DNA of 64,000 bases, from the NCBI GenBank assembly GCA_963854835.1, contig OY978527.1:16997584-17061583 (forward strand), written 5' to 3'. The position numbers and the translations under genes are program-made. The DNA comes from Megamerina dolium (Eukaryota > Arthropoda > Insecta > Diptera > Megamerinidae). Under the pieces are notes generated by a model that ran no database searches, was not told where the DNA came from, and saw only the letters and a list, made by a program, of their open reading frames with translations. Of this stretch, positions 1 through 10,135 are shown piece by piece; position 1 is the stretch's first letter; each line of letters opens with the position of its first letter.

Positions 1-86
1 ATCTTGGAACCAGCATTAACAGCAGTAATGACGTCAGCCTGGAGATATTGCGAAGGATCACTCTTGCAAACAGGTGCTACTTTGTC
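1..86 (+). mobile_element. LINE fragment, reverse-transcriptase ORF
   Basis: These bases are nearly identical to 41830-41915 of the larger LINE copy in this window and encode the same stretch after the RT domain (YLGTSINSSND type). The match stops abruptly near 86, and the element enters from beyond the left window edge. It is a broken copy with no intact reading frame. The similarity is visible by direct comparison; the clade of the LINE is not assigned. Confidence 0.8.
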
Positions 87-175
87 GCCCCATGGAGGAG
101 CCCCATTAATAATGAAGACGCCATCACATAGTAAGCAGAGCAAGTTACCTGACTACCCCTCATTAACAAATAAAG

Positions 176-724
176 GTGTCATCACATAGCGCTCAGAACA
201 AATACGTGACAGCCAGTGAGTTGACTTGCGATGAGTTCAACAAGGATTGCGCTAGCCCCACCCGGTTGAGGCAGTTAGACACGTTACCTTGCGAAAAAAC
301 CACCAGACCTCTTAATAGGTTACTTGACTTAAGAGGTGTTCTCAAAAATACTTTAGAAAGTGCATCAAGGTCATCTAAAATAAGAAAACTATGTAGAGAA
401 CAAATAAAAACAACTCCTATAAAATTAACTGCGCATCAATCGCTCGCTTTTTTACTGGAGCAAAACTTTACAAAAGAGCAGTATTGCGATATTTATCCCC
501 ACTATAATAATTTTGCAGCTGCTAAATCGAAATGTAGACCTGCGGATATTGTAGTTAATGAAACTTTTGCAAATGTCCCTTTGCATACACTTCTCACGCA
601 CACTGCACATAGAATTATGAAAATGGAGACAGAAGTTATAGAATTCATAATAAATAAAGAAAAATATTCCAAATTAGAAACCGAACTAAATTATGCTTCT
701 GACAGCAGCTCTGGACATACCTAG
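176..724 (+). CDS. Unidentified 182-codon ORF, possibly transposon-derived
   Basis: An open frame of 182 codons begins with ATG and ends with TAG. I do not recognise it with confidence. Its composition is protein-like rather than low complexity. It has a basic N-terminal half, then a segment with spaced aromatic and cysteine residues (KEQYCDIYPHYNNF, KSKCRP at about residues 100-123), then a leucine/histidine segment (LHTLLTHTAHRI). This pattern resembles, from memory, uncharacterised proteins that recur in arthropod genomes and may belong to transposons. It lies between two LINE fragments, which favours a repeat-derived origin. No catalytic motif is seen. It may be one exon or a 5' fragment, because the sequence after the stop does not continue it clearly. 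Confidence 0.4.
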   Translation: MSSHSAQNKYVTASELTCDEFNKDCASPTRLRQLDTLPCEKTTRPLNRLLDLRGVLKNTLESASRSSKIRKLCREQIKTTPIKLTAHQSLAFLLEQNFTKEQYCDIYPHYNNFAAAKSKCRPADIVVNETFANVPLHTLLTHTAHRIMKMETEVIEFIINKEKYSKLETELNYASDSSSGHT

Positions 725-1011
725 TATAAACAGGGCTGTCAGGATGCGAGTTGTTCACAAACTTCCGACTCATCAGTTTTGGCCACAACAATTATGCTTT
801 TGAGATGTTTAGTATCAACTGGAAGCATAAATATAAATTCGATTATGTCACCCTTCGAAATTTGAATATACGAATGAGACAGAGGAAGCTTTTACAAAAA
901 AACATTAAGAAACGCTTTGGTTTTATGAGGTTTAATGGCTTGCCGAGGATTAATTTCACATTAACAATTAATTTCTGTTGTTAAAATATTATATTTGGGT
1001 GCTTAAAAATT

Positions 1012-1255
1012 CGGTGTACCGGGTACGTGACATTCTTGGTTGCAGGGTGTTCTTGCATTTGCTCGATATGGCCGAGTTAGCAACTGTCGCTCAACGATGT
1101 CAATATCAACATATAACTCGTGGCTGTATATTGCCGACAACGCAAATTGGTCCAAAAATCTTGCAAAGAATTTTTCTTACGAAAATAAAGTGTCGAAGCT
1201 TCTGCTCCATAATTAAGAGGGAGGACTCAACTTTGTCCAAAATAGCACCTGCCTC
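1012..1255 (-). pseudogene. LINE ORF fragment, antisense, C-terminal part
   Basis: Read on the minus strand, this stretch encodes a degraded version of the segment that the 40-42 kb LINE encodes at about 42050-42260. Matching landmarks are RKILCKIFGP against RKVLRRIFGP, and LGHIEQMQEHPATK against LGHVERMEEHAPAK. Frameshifts and stops interrupt it. It is the same LINE family as bases 1-86 but in the opposite orientation, so at least two insertions or a rearrangement are needed. The apparent plus-strand ORF here is only its antisense shadow. Confidence 0.65.
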
Positions 1256-1271
1256 CAAATTTCACATTTAA

Positions 1272-2075
1272 ACTATAATAAATTTATTTCGAAATTTTGA
1301 CAGTGCTACCGATTTTAATTTTATCATTTTTTTTTTCTTTTTGCTTCTGCTTAAATGTACTTAACCTGAACGGTTCAATTAACAATGCCACACTTGAACT
1401 TACAATTAGTGTAACAAGAAAGAAAAAAAAAAAACACAAACAACAAGAACAACAATAACAGTACTATCAGATAATAATAAAACAGAATTCGCTCTCTTTT
1501 TGCCTTTTTCGCTCTCATTCTCATTGTGTTTTGCTCAATTTTAGATATACTTGGTAGTCGCGTTAAATATAATGTAATTAACAGGCTTCACAATGTTATT
1601 TTACTTCTTTTTCTATTATACTCGTACATATTACATCTCTATAGATATTGATGTTATACTTTTATTGTAATATTTACCGCAGTCGTTTTTGTTTTATCTT
1701 TGTAAAATCATATCCATATGTTTGCATCAAGAGTTTCAATTCGTATGTTCTCTTTAAGGTTTCACTTCCGATTGTCTAAGTTCTCTTGTTCTCTGACGCA
1801 CAAATTCAAAGGTGCTCTCTCTTTGCATACATTTTCTGTCATCATCATCATTCTAGTCGCATCGACCATGTATTCCCCTTTGCACCGTGTGTCGCGTGCG
1901 TATACATTTCCATACATGTATAAGCGAGAAACCGCTGTTACACTGCTACCGACTGACGGTTGTTTCTTCATCATCCATACAACAGCGAACACAATACGAT
2001 TCGCTGCCGTCGCTGCTACTTCAGTTGCTTTGCTACAATCAAACGAGCTAAACGAGTAGTTTGGTAGTCGCTCGT
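1272..2075. other. Upstream region of the candidate tara promoter
   Basis: AT-rich sequence without a convincing gene. From about 1490 onward it carries repeated CTCTC/GCTCTC clusters (for example around 1490-1520 and 1815-1825), compatible with GAGA-factor sites, and it leads into the core promoter motifs at 2080-2114. Open frames here are low complexity and on both strands, so I leave them out. Confidence 0.4.
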
Positions 2076-2079
2076 TGGT

Positions 2080-2114
2080 TTAGTTCGTTTTGAACGTGAG
2101 AACTGTGTGGACGT
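2080..2114 (+). promoter_or_regulatory. Candidate core promoter, Inr plus DPE
   Basis: TTAGTT at 2080-2085 differs at one position from the Drosophila initiator TCAKTY. If its A (2082) is +1, GGACGT falls at 2109-2114, exactly +28 to +33, and fits the downstream promoter element consensus RGWYVT at every position. There is no TATA box at -30. Fixed Inr-DPE spacing is the diagnostic feature of this promoter class. It lies 4.6 kb upstream of the tara start codon on the same strand, so it probably starts a long tara leader; that link is inference. Confidence 0.5.
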
Positions 2115-5100
2115 GTTGCTCGGTAATCTCGTTATTATAACAAACACTTATTATTCGTTGAAGCCGCCGTCACCGTCGTTGCGTAAAGTAATAAATTCAT
2201 CACAAACAGCAACCAGTGTAGGGAAGAAATAAATATACGATATACACGCGTATTACATATTTTTGTATGAACATACATAATAATAAAGAGATACAAATTC
2301 TCGTCACCGTCGTCGTCATTATTATTTGTAGTTACTAATAATAAAAAAAATATAAAATACAAAACAATTAAGAAATTTGTATTTAAGTTAATTTCAAATA
2401 ATTAATCGTGTGTGTTTTCATCATATTGTTTTCGTGCAAAAATAAACATATAAAAAATTGTTTTTTTTTACAATTAATATAGTAAAATATATTACAGATA
2501 TTTTCAAAAGGGCATGTGTACAAATTTAAATAACGGTAATTATTATATTATCAATTTGTTCTTAATATTTTCTGATTAAAAAATAACAAAAGGCAAAATT
2601 TACAAGTGCAGTGTGTGCGAACATGCAATCAAAGAATTATAAATTATGATTAACTTTTAAATAAATCAATAAATAAAATTGTAATTATTCAAAAGTCCTG
2701 GATTATTTTGAATTATTACAATTTATTTATTTATTTAGAATTAAACATTTTTCATAATTTTTATAATCAATAAGCAAGAAAGTAATTTTTTTGATTGACG
2801 ATATGATTTTGACGTTTGAAAAACATTGAAAAATATAAAAAAAAATTGACAGCGTAATTTAGAAAAAGAGAGTCAAAGAATAAATGCAAAATTTATGAAC
2901 TAATTATTTCCAAAGATTTTTAACATTTAGAAAAATTAATAAAGTTAAACAATACAAAATTTATATAATAAAAAGTGTTAATATTAAATAAATTTTTGGT
3001 TTAATCAATAATTTTCTGTAGAGAGTGCAAGATCAATAACTGATGTGTGTGCTAAATTTGAATTTGTTAAATTAACTGATTTCGAATGGCAAAAATTTTG
3101 TGACAAAACTTTTTTAAACTTTGTGTCGAACCATTTTCTGAAAGTTTATTGTAGAAAAATAAAATATGTACTTAAAAAACTTGGAATTTAAAAAATTTGT
3201 AATTTGCTCATAATTCTTCTAATTTCTCAAAAGAACTGTCAAGAAATGCGTTAAATCGCTTTTCGAGAATAAATAAAATTATCGCGAAAATAGCTTAGAA
3301 CATATTTCTAAATTTTTGATTTTCGTAAAATATAGAAATGAAAAAATTTAGGAATTATTTTAATAACTCTGTGTTGTCTCTAAAAGCGAACAGGTCTCGA
3401 AAACTTCTAGTTTATATTTCAATAACAAAAAAAAAATCTCAGCAAATGCGTGGAAATCACTTTTCAAAAATACAAAGAAGCATCGATGCAAATTTTAAAA
3501 ATTCCTTTTTACTAATTTGCCAATTTTCGCCAAAGTTTATGAGGTTATAAAAAGGTGGTTCACCGAAAATTCCCACGAAAAATTTGGAAGATTTCGAGTT
3601 TTCTAGTTTTTGCTTATAATAATACCCTAATTAAAAAGAAATAATAATTATAATCAACTAAAGCATTAAAATTCATGAAAACATTTATTTTAAGGGCGTA
3701 ATTCATATGTTTAATACTAAATGAAAATTAAAGTATATATTAAAAGAATAATAAGTACAAATTTTATAACAGATTTTTTTTTTATTTATGCGATTATTAA
3801 TTAAGCACTCGACACTACGACAAATTATATTAAATGAAAATTCTTAAGGCAATGAGAAATTGATTGAAAATCAAAATATGATTATGAAAAAATTCCTCGA
3901 TATCAAATTTTGAAAAGTTTTTTTAGAAAGAATAAAAGTTTCTAAAATTTTTTTAATATTGAATACACAATAAACATTTTAAGTAATGGGAAAAAAAAGC
4001 TAATTACGGAAATAATTTGAACAATTTGATTAAGAAATCACATATTTATTTAAATCAATTTTGAACAAAATTGATTAATCACCTAAATTAAAATTACTAA
4101 ATAAGAATTTTTTTTTTTTATGAAATAAAAATAATTCACTATTTTGATTTAGAAAAAGTTTGATTCAAAATTAAAGCTTTACAACCTAGAAAAGATCATT
4201 TAATTCTGACGTGTGGCTACGAAACGTAGTCGTTGAAGAATTTTAAAATGAAGTAATTGTTAATCAGTACAGAAAACTTTGTGAACGCCTTTATATTTCC
4301 AGTATTCCCAAAAAAATGGGCAAATAATTCTCTAGATAGAGTAACTTCAACTTAAAACTTACATAATCTATCAAAGGGGCAGAAAAAACATCCCTGTTGA
4401 GTCAAGTCTGGCTGCTATCCTATTGAAAAATAAGACATACTTTTCTGAAGTTAATTTGATGTCAGACGCACTTGAAAAAAGTCGTTGTGATAAATATGTT
4501 TCTTGTAGTGCAGGCTTGACGCCTATAAATACATTTTATGAAATTCGTGGTTTGTGATTATCAGGTATCATTCAACAATTAGTCCGAATGTAATCATAAA
4601 TCAAGTTTGTTGAATACTTAAGACTTAAAAGTTCAACACATTGGTTTGGAAGTTGTTTCACTTAGTGTTTCAACGGTGTTTATGCCCTGTCCTGGTCCTG
4701 GAGGACCATGAAGTGAATATGATCGGTCATGAGCATGGTTCATGACCGATGTATTGAAGTAAGGAGCCTGTTTTGGATAATAGATAATGTGATAATGATC
4801 TTTGGATCGTTAAACCATTATCAAGGATTATTTTTGCACAAGTTGCAATTGCATAAATCATAGGAGACAGGAAAAAATATAAAGCACTTTAATATATGTA
4901 AACCATAAACTAAATCAAAAAAAAAAAAAAAAAAAAATTGTAATATAATAAACAAATATGTGAAAATGTTTTCTAATATTTTTCTCTCTCTCTCTCTCTC
5001 TGTCTCTTTCACTTTCTTCCCCTTTCTCCATAGAAAACAGCTGATTTTAGGTGAGATTTAGTTGTGAAATAAAAAAAGAAAAACAACAACAACAACAATT

Positions 5101-6705
5101 ACTACAGAAAGCAACAGCAACAAAAGCATATAAAGTTGCCATTGAGTAAAATATCAAAATCAACAGCAACGTTTAGGAGAAGAAGAAGAAGAAGAAGAAA
5201 CAAAAAGACAAGCATAAGAAAACTAAACATTTTGATGTGTGCATTCAAAAGTGTAATAAATATTTATTAGTTTTTTTTTTTTTGTTGTATTTGGTGAGCG
5301 AACAAATCGGAAAAGAAACAAAAAGCAACAGCGATAAGTGAACGCCAAAAATAATAAAAACAACAACAACAACAAGAAGAGCAATAAGAACTGCAATAAA
5401 AATATTAAATAAAGTGCAAAGAAAAATAAGAAACAATAACAACAAACATTGTAGAAGCAGAGCAACCAGCTAAATACAAAAAAAAGAAAAAGTGACAAAG
5501 TGATGTATAAAAAAAAAAACTAAACAACAGCAACAACAATAATAAATAAACTAATCAAACAACAACAAAAACAAAAACAACACAAGCAGCATCTCTGCGC
5601 CTAATAGCAACAATCGCGCGCACACACTCACGCGCCCATATACAACATATTTAAGTGGAAATAAATTGTGGTTTACCTTGTGCTTGCTTGTTGGTTGGCT
5701 TTACACAACAAAAACAACAACAACTAGAAACAATCGAGTGTTTATACAAAAAAAGAAAAAACAACAAAAAACAAAGCGAGAAGAATTGAGTGACGACAAA
5801 GAGTAAGCGAGCAAACCAGCACGTACGCACACTACTCATATACACAAACAAGACACAAGAGTCTACTCATTTGTACTCGCACTGACAAATTAATTTACTC
5901 ACGAGTTTTGTTTAATATTGAAACAGAGATAGATCAAAAACAATCATCAATTAAAATAAGAATAGCCAGCAAGAATAAATCAAATTAAGTAATACAAGCA
6001 GAACCAGCCCGGTGAAAGGGCTGATCAAATATAATAATAATTTCTTCAGCCGTTGTAAGGATAAAGTGCCACACACACACACAAAGAACACAAGCAGGTG
6101 GTATTGGAGAATCCAAAGAGAATTACAGCAATTATGAAGTGAAGTAAAACAAATAAATAATTTATACAAAAGCAAAACGAAGGACAATCAAACCAAATTC
6201 TCTTAAGTACTTTTCAAGTCGCTGCTCTTAAATTACATTACTCTTTATTTGGCATACTCACAATCGGGCTCGCGCAAAGTGTATTCCAAGAACGGTTAAT
6301 CCCCCAACGTGCATATATTTAGTAAATGACGTGTTTGTAGTAAATATTTTCAATCAGTATAGAACAAAAAAATCCCCAAACAAACGTCACGCACTACATA
6401 TACGTCACATAAAGAACAAAACACGAAGCAAAAAGCCGACGCCATTAAATAACAGTTCAATTTGTTGTAAGTAAACCACAATGTAAAAACAAAGAAAGAA
6501 GCAAGTGAGAGCGGAGAATATAGAGAGCGAGCGACATATTGTAAAATACAATTGAGTAACAACAAAGTAAAGTGGGAGAGAAAAAGAAATATTTGCAAGA
6601 AATACGCAAAGCGGAAGAAGAAGAAGAAGACGAAGAGGAAATAGAAAAAGAATAAAAACAGGTACGCGTGCACACACAAACACAAACATACACTACCATA
6701 GAAAG
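2115..6705 (+). other. Presumed tara leader and/or first intron
   Basis: No protein-coding gene is supported. Bases 2120-4650 are very AT-rich. From about 5040 to 6700 the sequence changes to A- and CAA-rich DNA with CA and GAA runs, typical of long fly 5' leaders. A donor-like CAG|GTACGC occurs at about 6658-6666, 40 bases before the start codon, but its use is unknown. Two degenerate copies of a roughly 200-bp unit can be traced around 3230-3490. Apparent minus-strand ORFs here are poly-Leu/Phe shadows of the CAA repeats. Confidence 0.4.
4694..4750. repeat. Two adjacent perfect hairpins
   Basis: GGTCCTGGAGGACC at 4694-4707 is a perfect 14-base palindrome. Fifteen bases later ATCGGTCATGA (4722-4732) is exactly complementary to TCATGACCGAT (4740-4750) across a 7-base loop. 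The block is GC-richer than its surroundings. Function unknown. Confidence 0.6.
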
Positions 6706-7319
6706 ATGACCTTGCCAACAACAACAAATACCGCTACAGCCACAGCGCACAGCACAAACGCCACAAATGGTTGTGCTGCTGACGTTAGCGGCGGAATGGT
6801 CGGTGTAGATGCAAAACATGTTGACACCGGTGGACTCATTGATGAATGCGCTAATATTGGTATTGGCATTGATGGTGGCGATAGTTTTGTTAAGAGTCTC
6901 ATCGGTGGTTGTCTAGGTGATGATGACGATGATGATGATGATGATGATGATGTAGAAAATGCTGCATGTGGAGGAACATCACAAATGGCCATGGGAAGAC
7001 CATCAGCATTATCAGTTGGAGCAGTTGCAGCAGCACCATCAGCAGCAGCCAGAAATCTACACATGGATGATTCCGATATGTTTGGACCACCACGTGTCGG
7101 CTATCATCATCATCGCTCCCGTGTACCAATGATAACACCAAAATTGCGACTACGAGAAGAACGCAAACGTATCTTACAGCTTTGCGCACGTAAATTGGAA
7201 CGCATTAAGGACTCGGAGGCGAATTTGTGCCGCAGTGTTTGCATTAATAACACATATTGTCGTTTAACAGATGAAGTACGTCGTGAGAAACAATCACGTT
7301 ATTTGGCTAATTTACCAAA
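6706..7319 (+). CDS. tara: taranis coding exon 1 (SERTA domain)
   Basis: First coding exon of a SERTA-domain nuclear co-regulator, 204 codons plus two bases. Flies have one SERTA protein, Taranis, known as a trithorax-group-linked cell-cycle and sleep regulator related to mammalian TRIP-Br/SERTAD proteins. Residues 1-145 are low complexity, with a run of about eleven Asp near 72-82 and an Ala-rich stretch. The SERTA domain lies at about 150-197; key parts are REERKRILQLCARKLERI and LCRSVCINNTY. The start codon has A at -3 (GAAAGATGA). The exon ends CCAAA|GTAAGT, a strong donor, in phase 2; the TAA seen in the unspliced frame is inside the donor. Upstream alternative starts or exons cannot be excluded, and the predicted protein is shorter than I recall for the Drosophila protein. 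Confidence 0.82.
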
Positions 7320-8138
7320 GTAAGTACATGTTCTTCTTTTATGATTTTTGTTCAAATTATATACGTATTTATTATGTTTATTGTATAAATTTTTATGATT
7401 TGTGTTTTTCATCGCAAAAGATAGAAAGAAATTTCATGTGAATTTTTAGCAAGTTTTAGCTATCATTTGTTTGTTGTTTTCATTATAATCTTTGTATTTT
7501 GTTATCATTCTCGGAAGTTCTATATACCTAATGAATACTTTTTCTCGTCATTTGCGTTGTTTTTTTCTATGTAAACAAGTGGGTAGTTCATAATATAAAC
7601 TCAACGCCACAACCCCCAACCCACCCCATCATTATTTGTTCTTTGTTGATTCTTGCAATTTTTTTCTTGCAATCTTATTTGCTTTCAGTTTAATAAAAGA
7701 TCTCTGATTTTGGGGTATGGGAGAAGTTCTTGTTATTTATCTCTTTGCTTGAGATTTTATAGATTCTTTGCATGTATTTTTTGGTCGTTATCAATATTCT
7801 ATGAATTTTCATTCTACGTGCAATAGATATTTTTTTTCTAGCAACGACCAAATTTTTTTCACATGCTTGGGTTGTGGCTCACTAGAGGCCCATTTCATAC
7901 CGCAATTGATACGGAGTTTTAGATGAGACGTAGTAAATTTGGCAATGGGTACTTTGTTGAGATCGTTTTGAAAGTGGTCTGCCTTGTGAAATCAAGATGG
8001 GGATATATTAACACTGCAATGTTGTACTTCCCGTATTAGTTTGTACACGCTTTCTATATTATTATGTATTATATGAATTGTTATTTAATTTTATTATAAT
8101 TTAAATACTAAGTCGGATAGTTTATGTTAAGAATTTAT

Positions 8139-8376
8139 GCAATTTTCGTCCTAATCACTAGACAATACTGGAAAATTATATTATTATATTATAATTATTT
8201 ATGCAATTTCCGTCCTAATCACTAGACAATACTGGAAAATTATATTATTATGCTAAATTATATTATTATATTATAATTATTTATGTTATTTCCGTCCTAA
8301 CCACTAGACAATACTGGAAAATTATACATGGAAACTTATAGCAATGCTACATTATCTCTATTTATTCTAATCACTA
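8139..8376 (+). repeat. Minisatellite, 63-82 bp units, three good copies plus one decayed
   Basis: The core CGTCCTAATCACTAGACAAT occurs near 8148 and 8211, again near 8293 with one change, and in a diverged form near 8366. Each is followed by ACTGGAAAATTATA or a relative. The spacers are ATTATATTAT-rich and differ in length. Local tandem duplication is the simplest explanation. Confidence 0.85.
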
Positions 8377-10110
8377 GAAAATACGGCATAATTATTCAAG
8401 GAAATTTATATATTCTTTACGTTCTTTACGACTGTAATCAAATTTACATCATTTTTCAATCGTTAGTCAAAGCTTACAATACAAAAATAAGAACTTCCTG
8501 AAGTTTTCCTCACAATCCACTTGTTATGCGAATATTTTGGTGTGATTGGAAAGGATCGTATTTTAATGGTGAAACTCTTTTGACAGCACTGTCTGTAGAA
8601 ATGCCATTTATGCCAATGCCAATTGGCCATATGAAGGAAGGAGAATGAAAATAAACCTCCAATAACAGGCAGCGAAGATATAAGCATAAAGTAATGAATG
8701 CGCAGAGTGGAAAATAAAAATTTCAGAAAGAAAAAGTCAAACGAAAAACATGATAATACTAATATACAGTATGCCATTGTTACAATCATATTTTTATGTA
8801 CAATTGCAAGCTGCACTTGCTTGCCACCACTCTGGCATTATACTCTAGTACTAGTCCAATGTTTGCTACTGCTTGCAACTTGTGCTTCTGCTGCTGCTCA
8901 CACTATTTATTTTTATTTTTGTCTCTACAAATACGAATGCAAACTTGGTTTTCCTTCGACTGTTGTTGGATTGGTGGCATGACTAGCTCGCACATATTTA
9001 ATTGCAAACAATGCACGAACGTACCTATTTATGTACTCGTACGTATGCATACTTACACAAATCTTGTGCACTATTTTGTGTGCCGCTTTGAAGAAGAGTG
9101 TATGACAGCAGCGACATCGACAATGACAGCAAGCGTGTAATAAATAAAAATAGCAAACTCGCCTTATATGTAAAATGCAAATGGAAATAAGTACATTGAA
9201 AAGCAGAGAAGCATAATCAAATGTATGAAAGGGTTAAATAAAACCTGCGTATTTCATAATGCAGCCCAATTGATGGCAGATAGTAATGTCAAATAAGTTT
9301 GGCCTTTCAAAATTGTCCCGAGTGCTGGCTAGTTCTTCCGTAATTCAATAAGCTGCACCAGACAAATCAGTGCTTTCGATTTGGCAATGAATTTCCATAC
9401 AACCTATTCCGAACTTCAAGTGAGGCGTAGTATACTGCTAACTGGCCTCGATCCAGTGCATGTTGAGACATTTTGCAGCGTGCCAGTACTCAGGTGATTG
9501 CATATAGAACACTTGAGGGGAAAACAAAACTATAGTCATTAATGTAGACAACGAAAAATCTTACCCTATGCGTAGTTGCGCGTATCTATGACTATTTGTG
9601 CCACTTATGCATTGTTAAGCGCTATGCAACCGCATAAAATGACGCCAAACACATTCACTACCACATCAGCGGCGAGAACAATAAAATTTTGAATAGAAAG
9701 AATTGAAAATAAATGGAAATGTTTCACAACAAATACACCAACAAGAACAATAGCCAAATGAAATGTGTAAGAAAAAGTGATTTAGGGGAAAGACGAGGAT
9801 AGTAAAAGTCGGGGAAAATGCAACCAATTCAAATTATTAGTATTTAGTCAAAGAAAAAGCTTGGAAAGTAAGGCAAAACAAAAAGAAAATGTGAAATGCA
9901 AAAAACCAAGCACAACCCAAACAGATACGAAATTCAAAACAATAACAAGTCATATTACAGCAATTTCTATTACAACACAAACAACAACAACAATAGCATA
10001 TCGTACATGCTTATTTATTAACTCATTCACTCACTCGCTCATTTATTCACTTTTGCACTTCTTCATAGTCTCCTATAAATACATTTCCAGTATACTCGTA
10101 TGTAACTAAA

Positions 10111-10135
10111 CGACGACGACGACGACGACGACGAC
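10111..10135 (+). repeat. (CGA)n microsatellite
   Basis: Eight perfect CGA units in the tara intron, followed by a C-rich run of CGAC/CCGA motifs to about 10220. Confidence 0.9.

Noticed and set aside
4520..4531. TATAAATAC string considered as a promoter
   Set aside because: No initiator at the right distance and no gene or leader start supported there.
5223..6819. Several minus-strand ORFs of 65-125 codons rich in Leu, Phe and Cys
   Set aside because: They are the reverse complement of CAA/GAA/A-rich leader sequence; composition is low complexity and frames overlap one another.
6693..7189. Minus-strand ORFs of 96-123 codons across tara exon 1
   Set aside because: Shadows of the coding exon; the plus-strand frame carries the SERTA domain.
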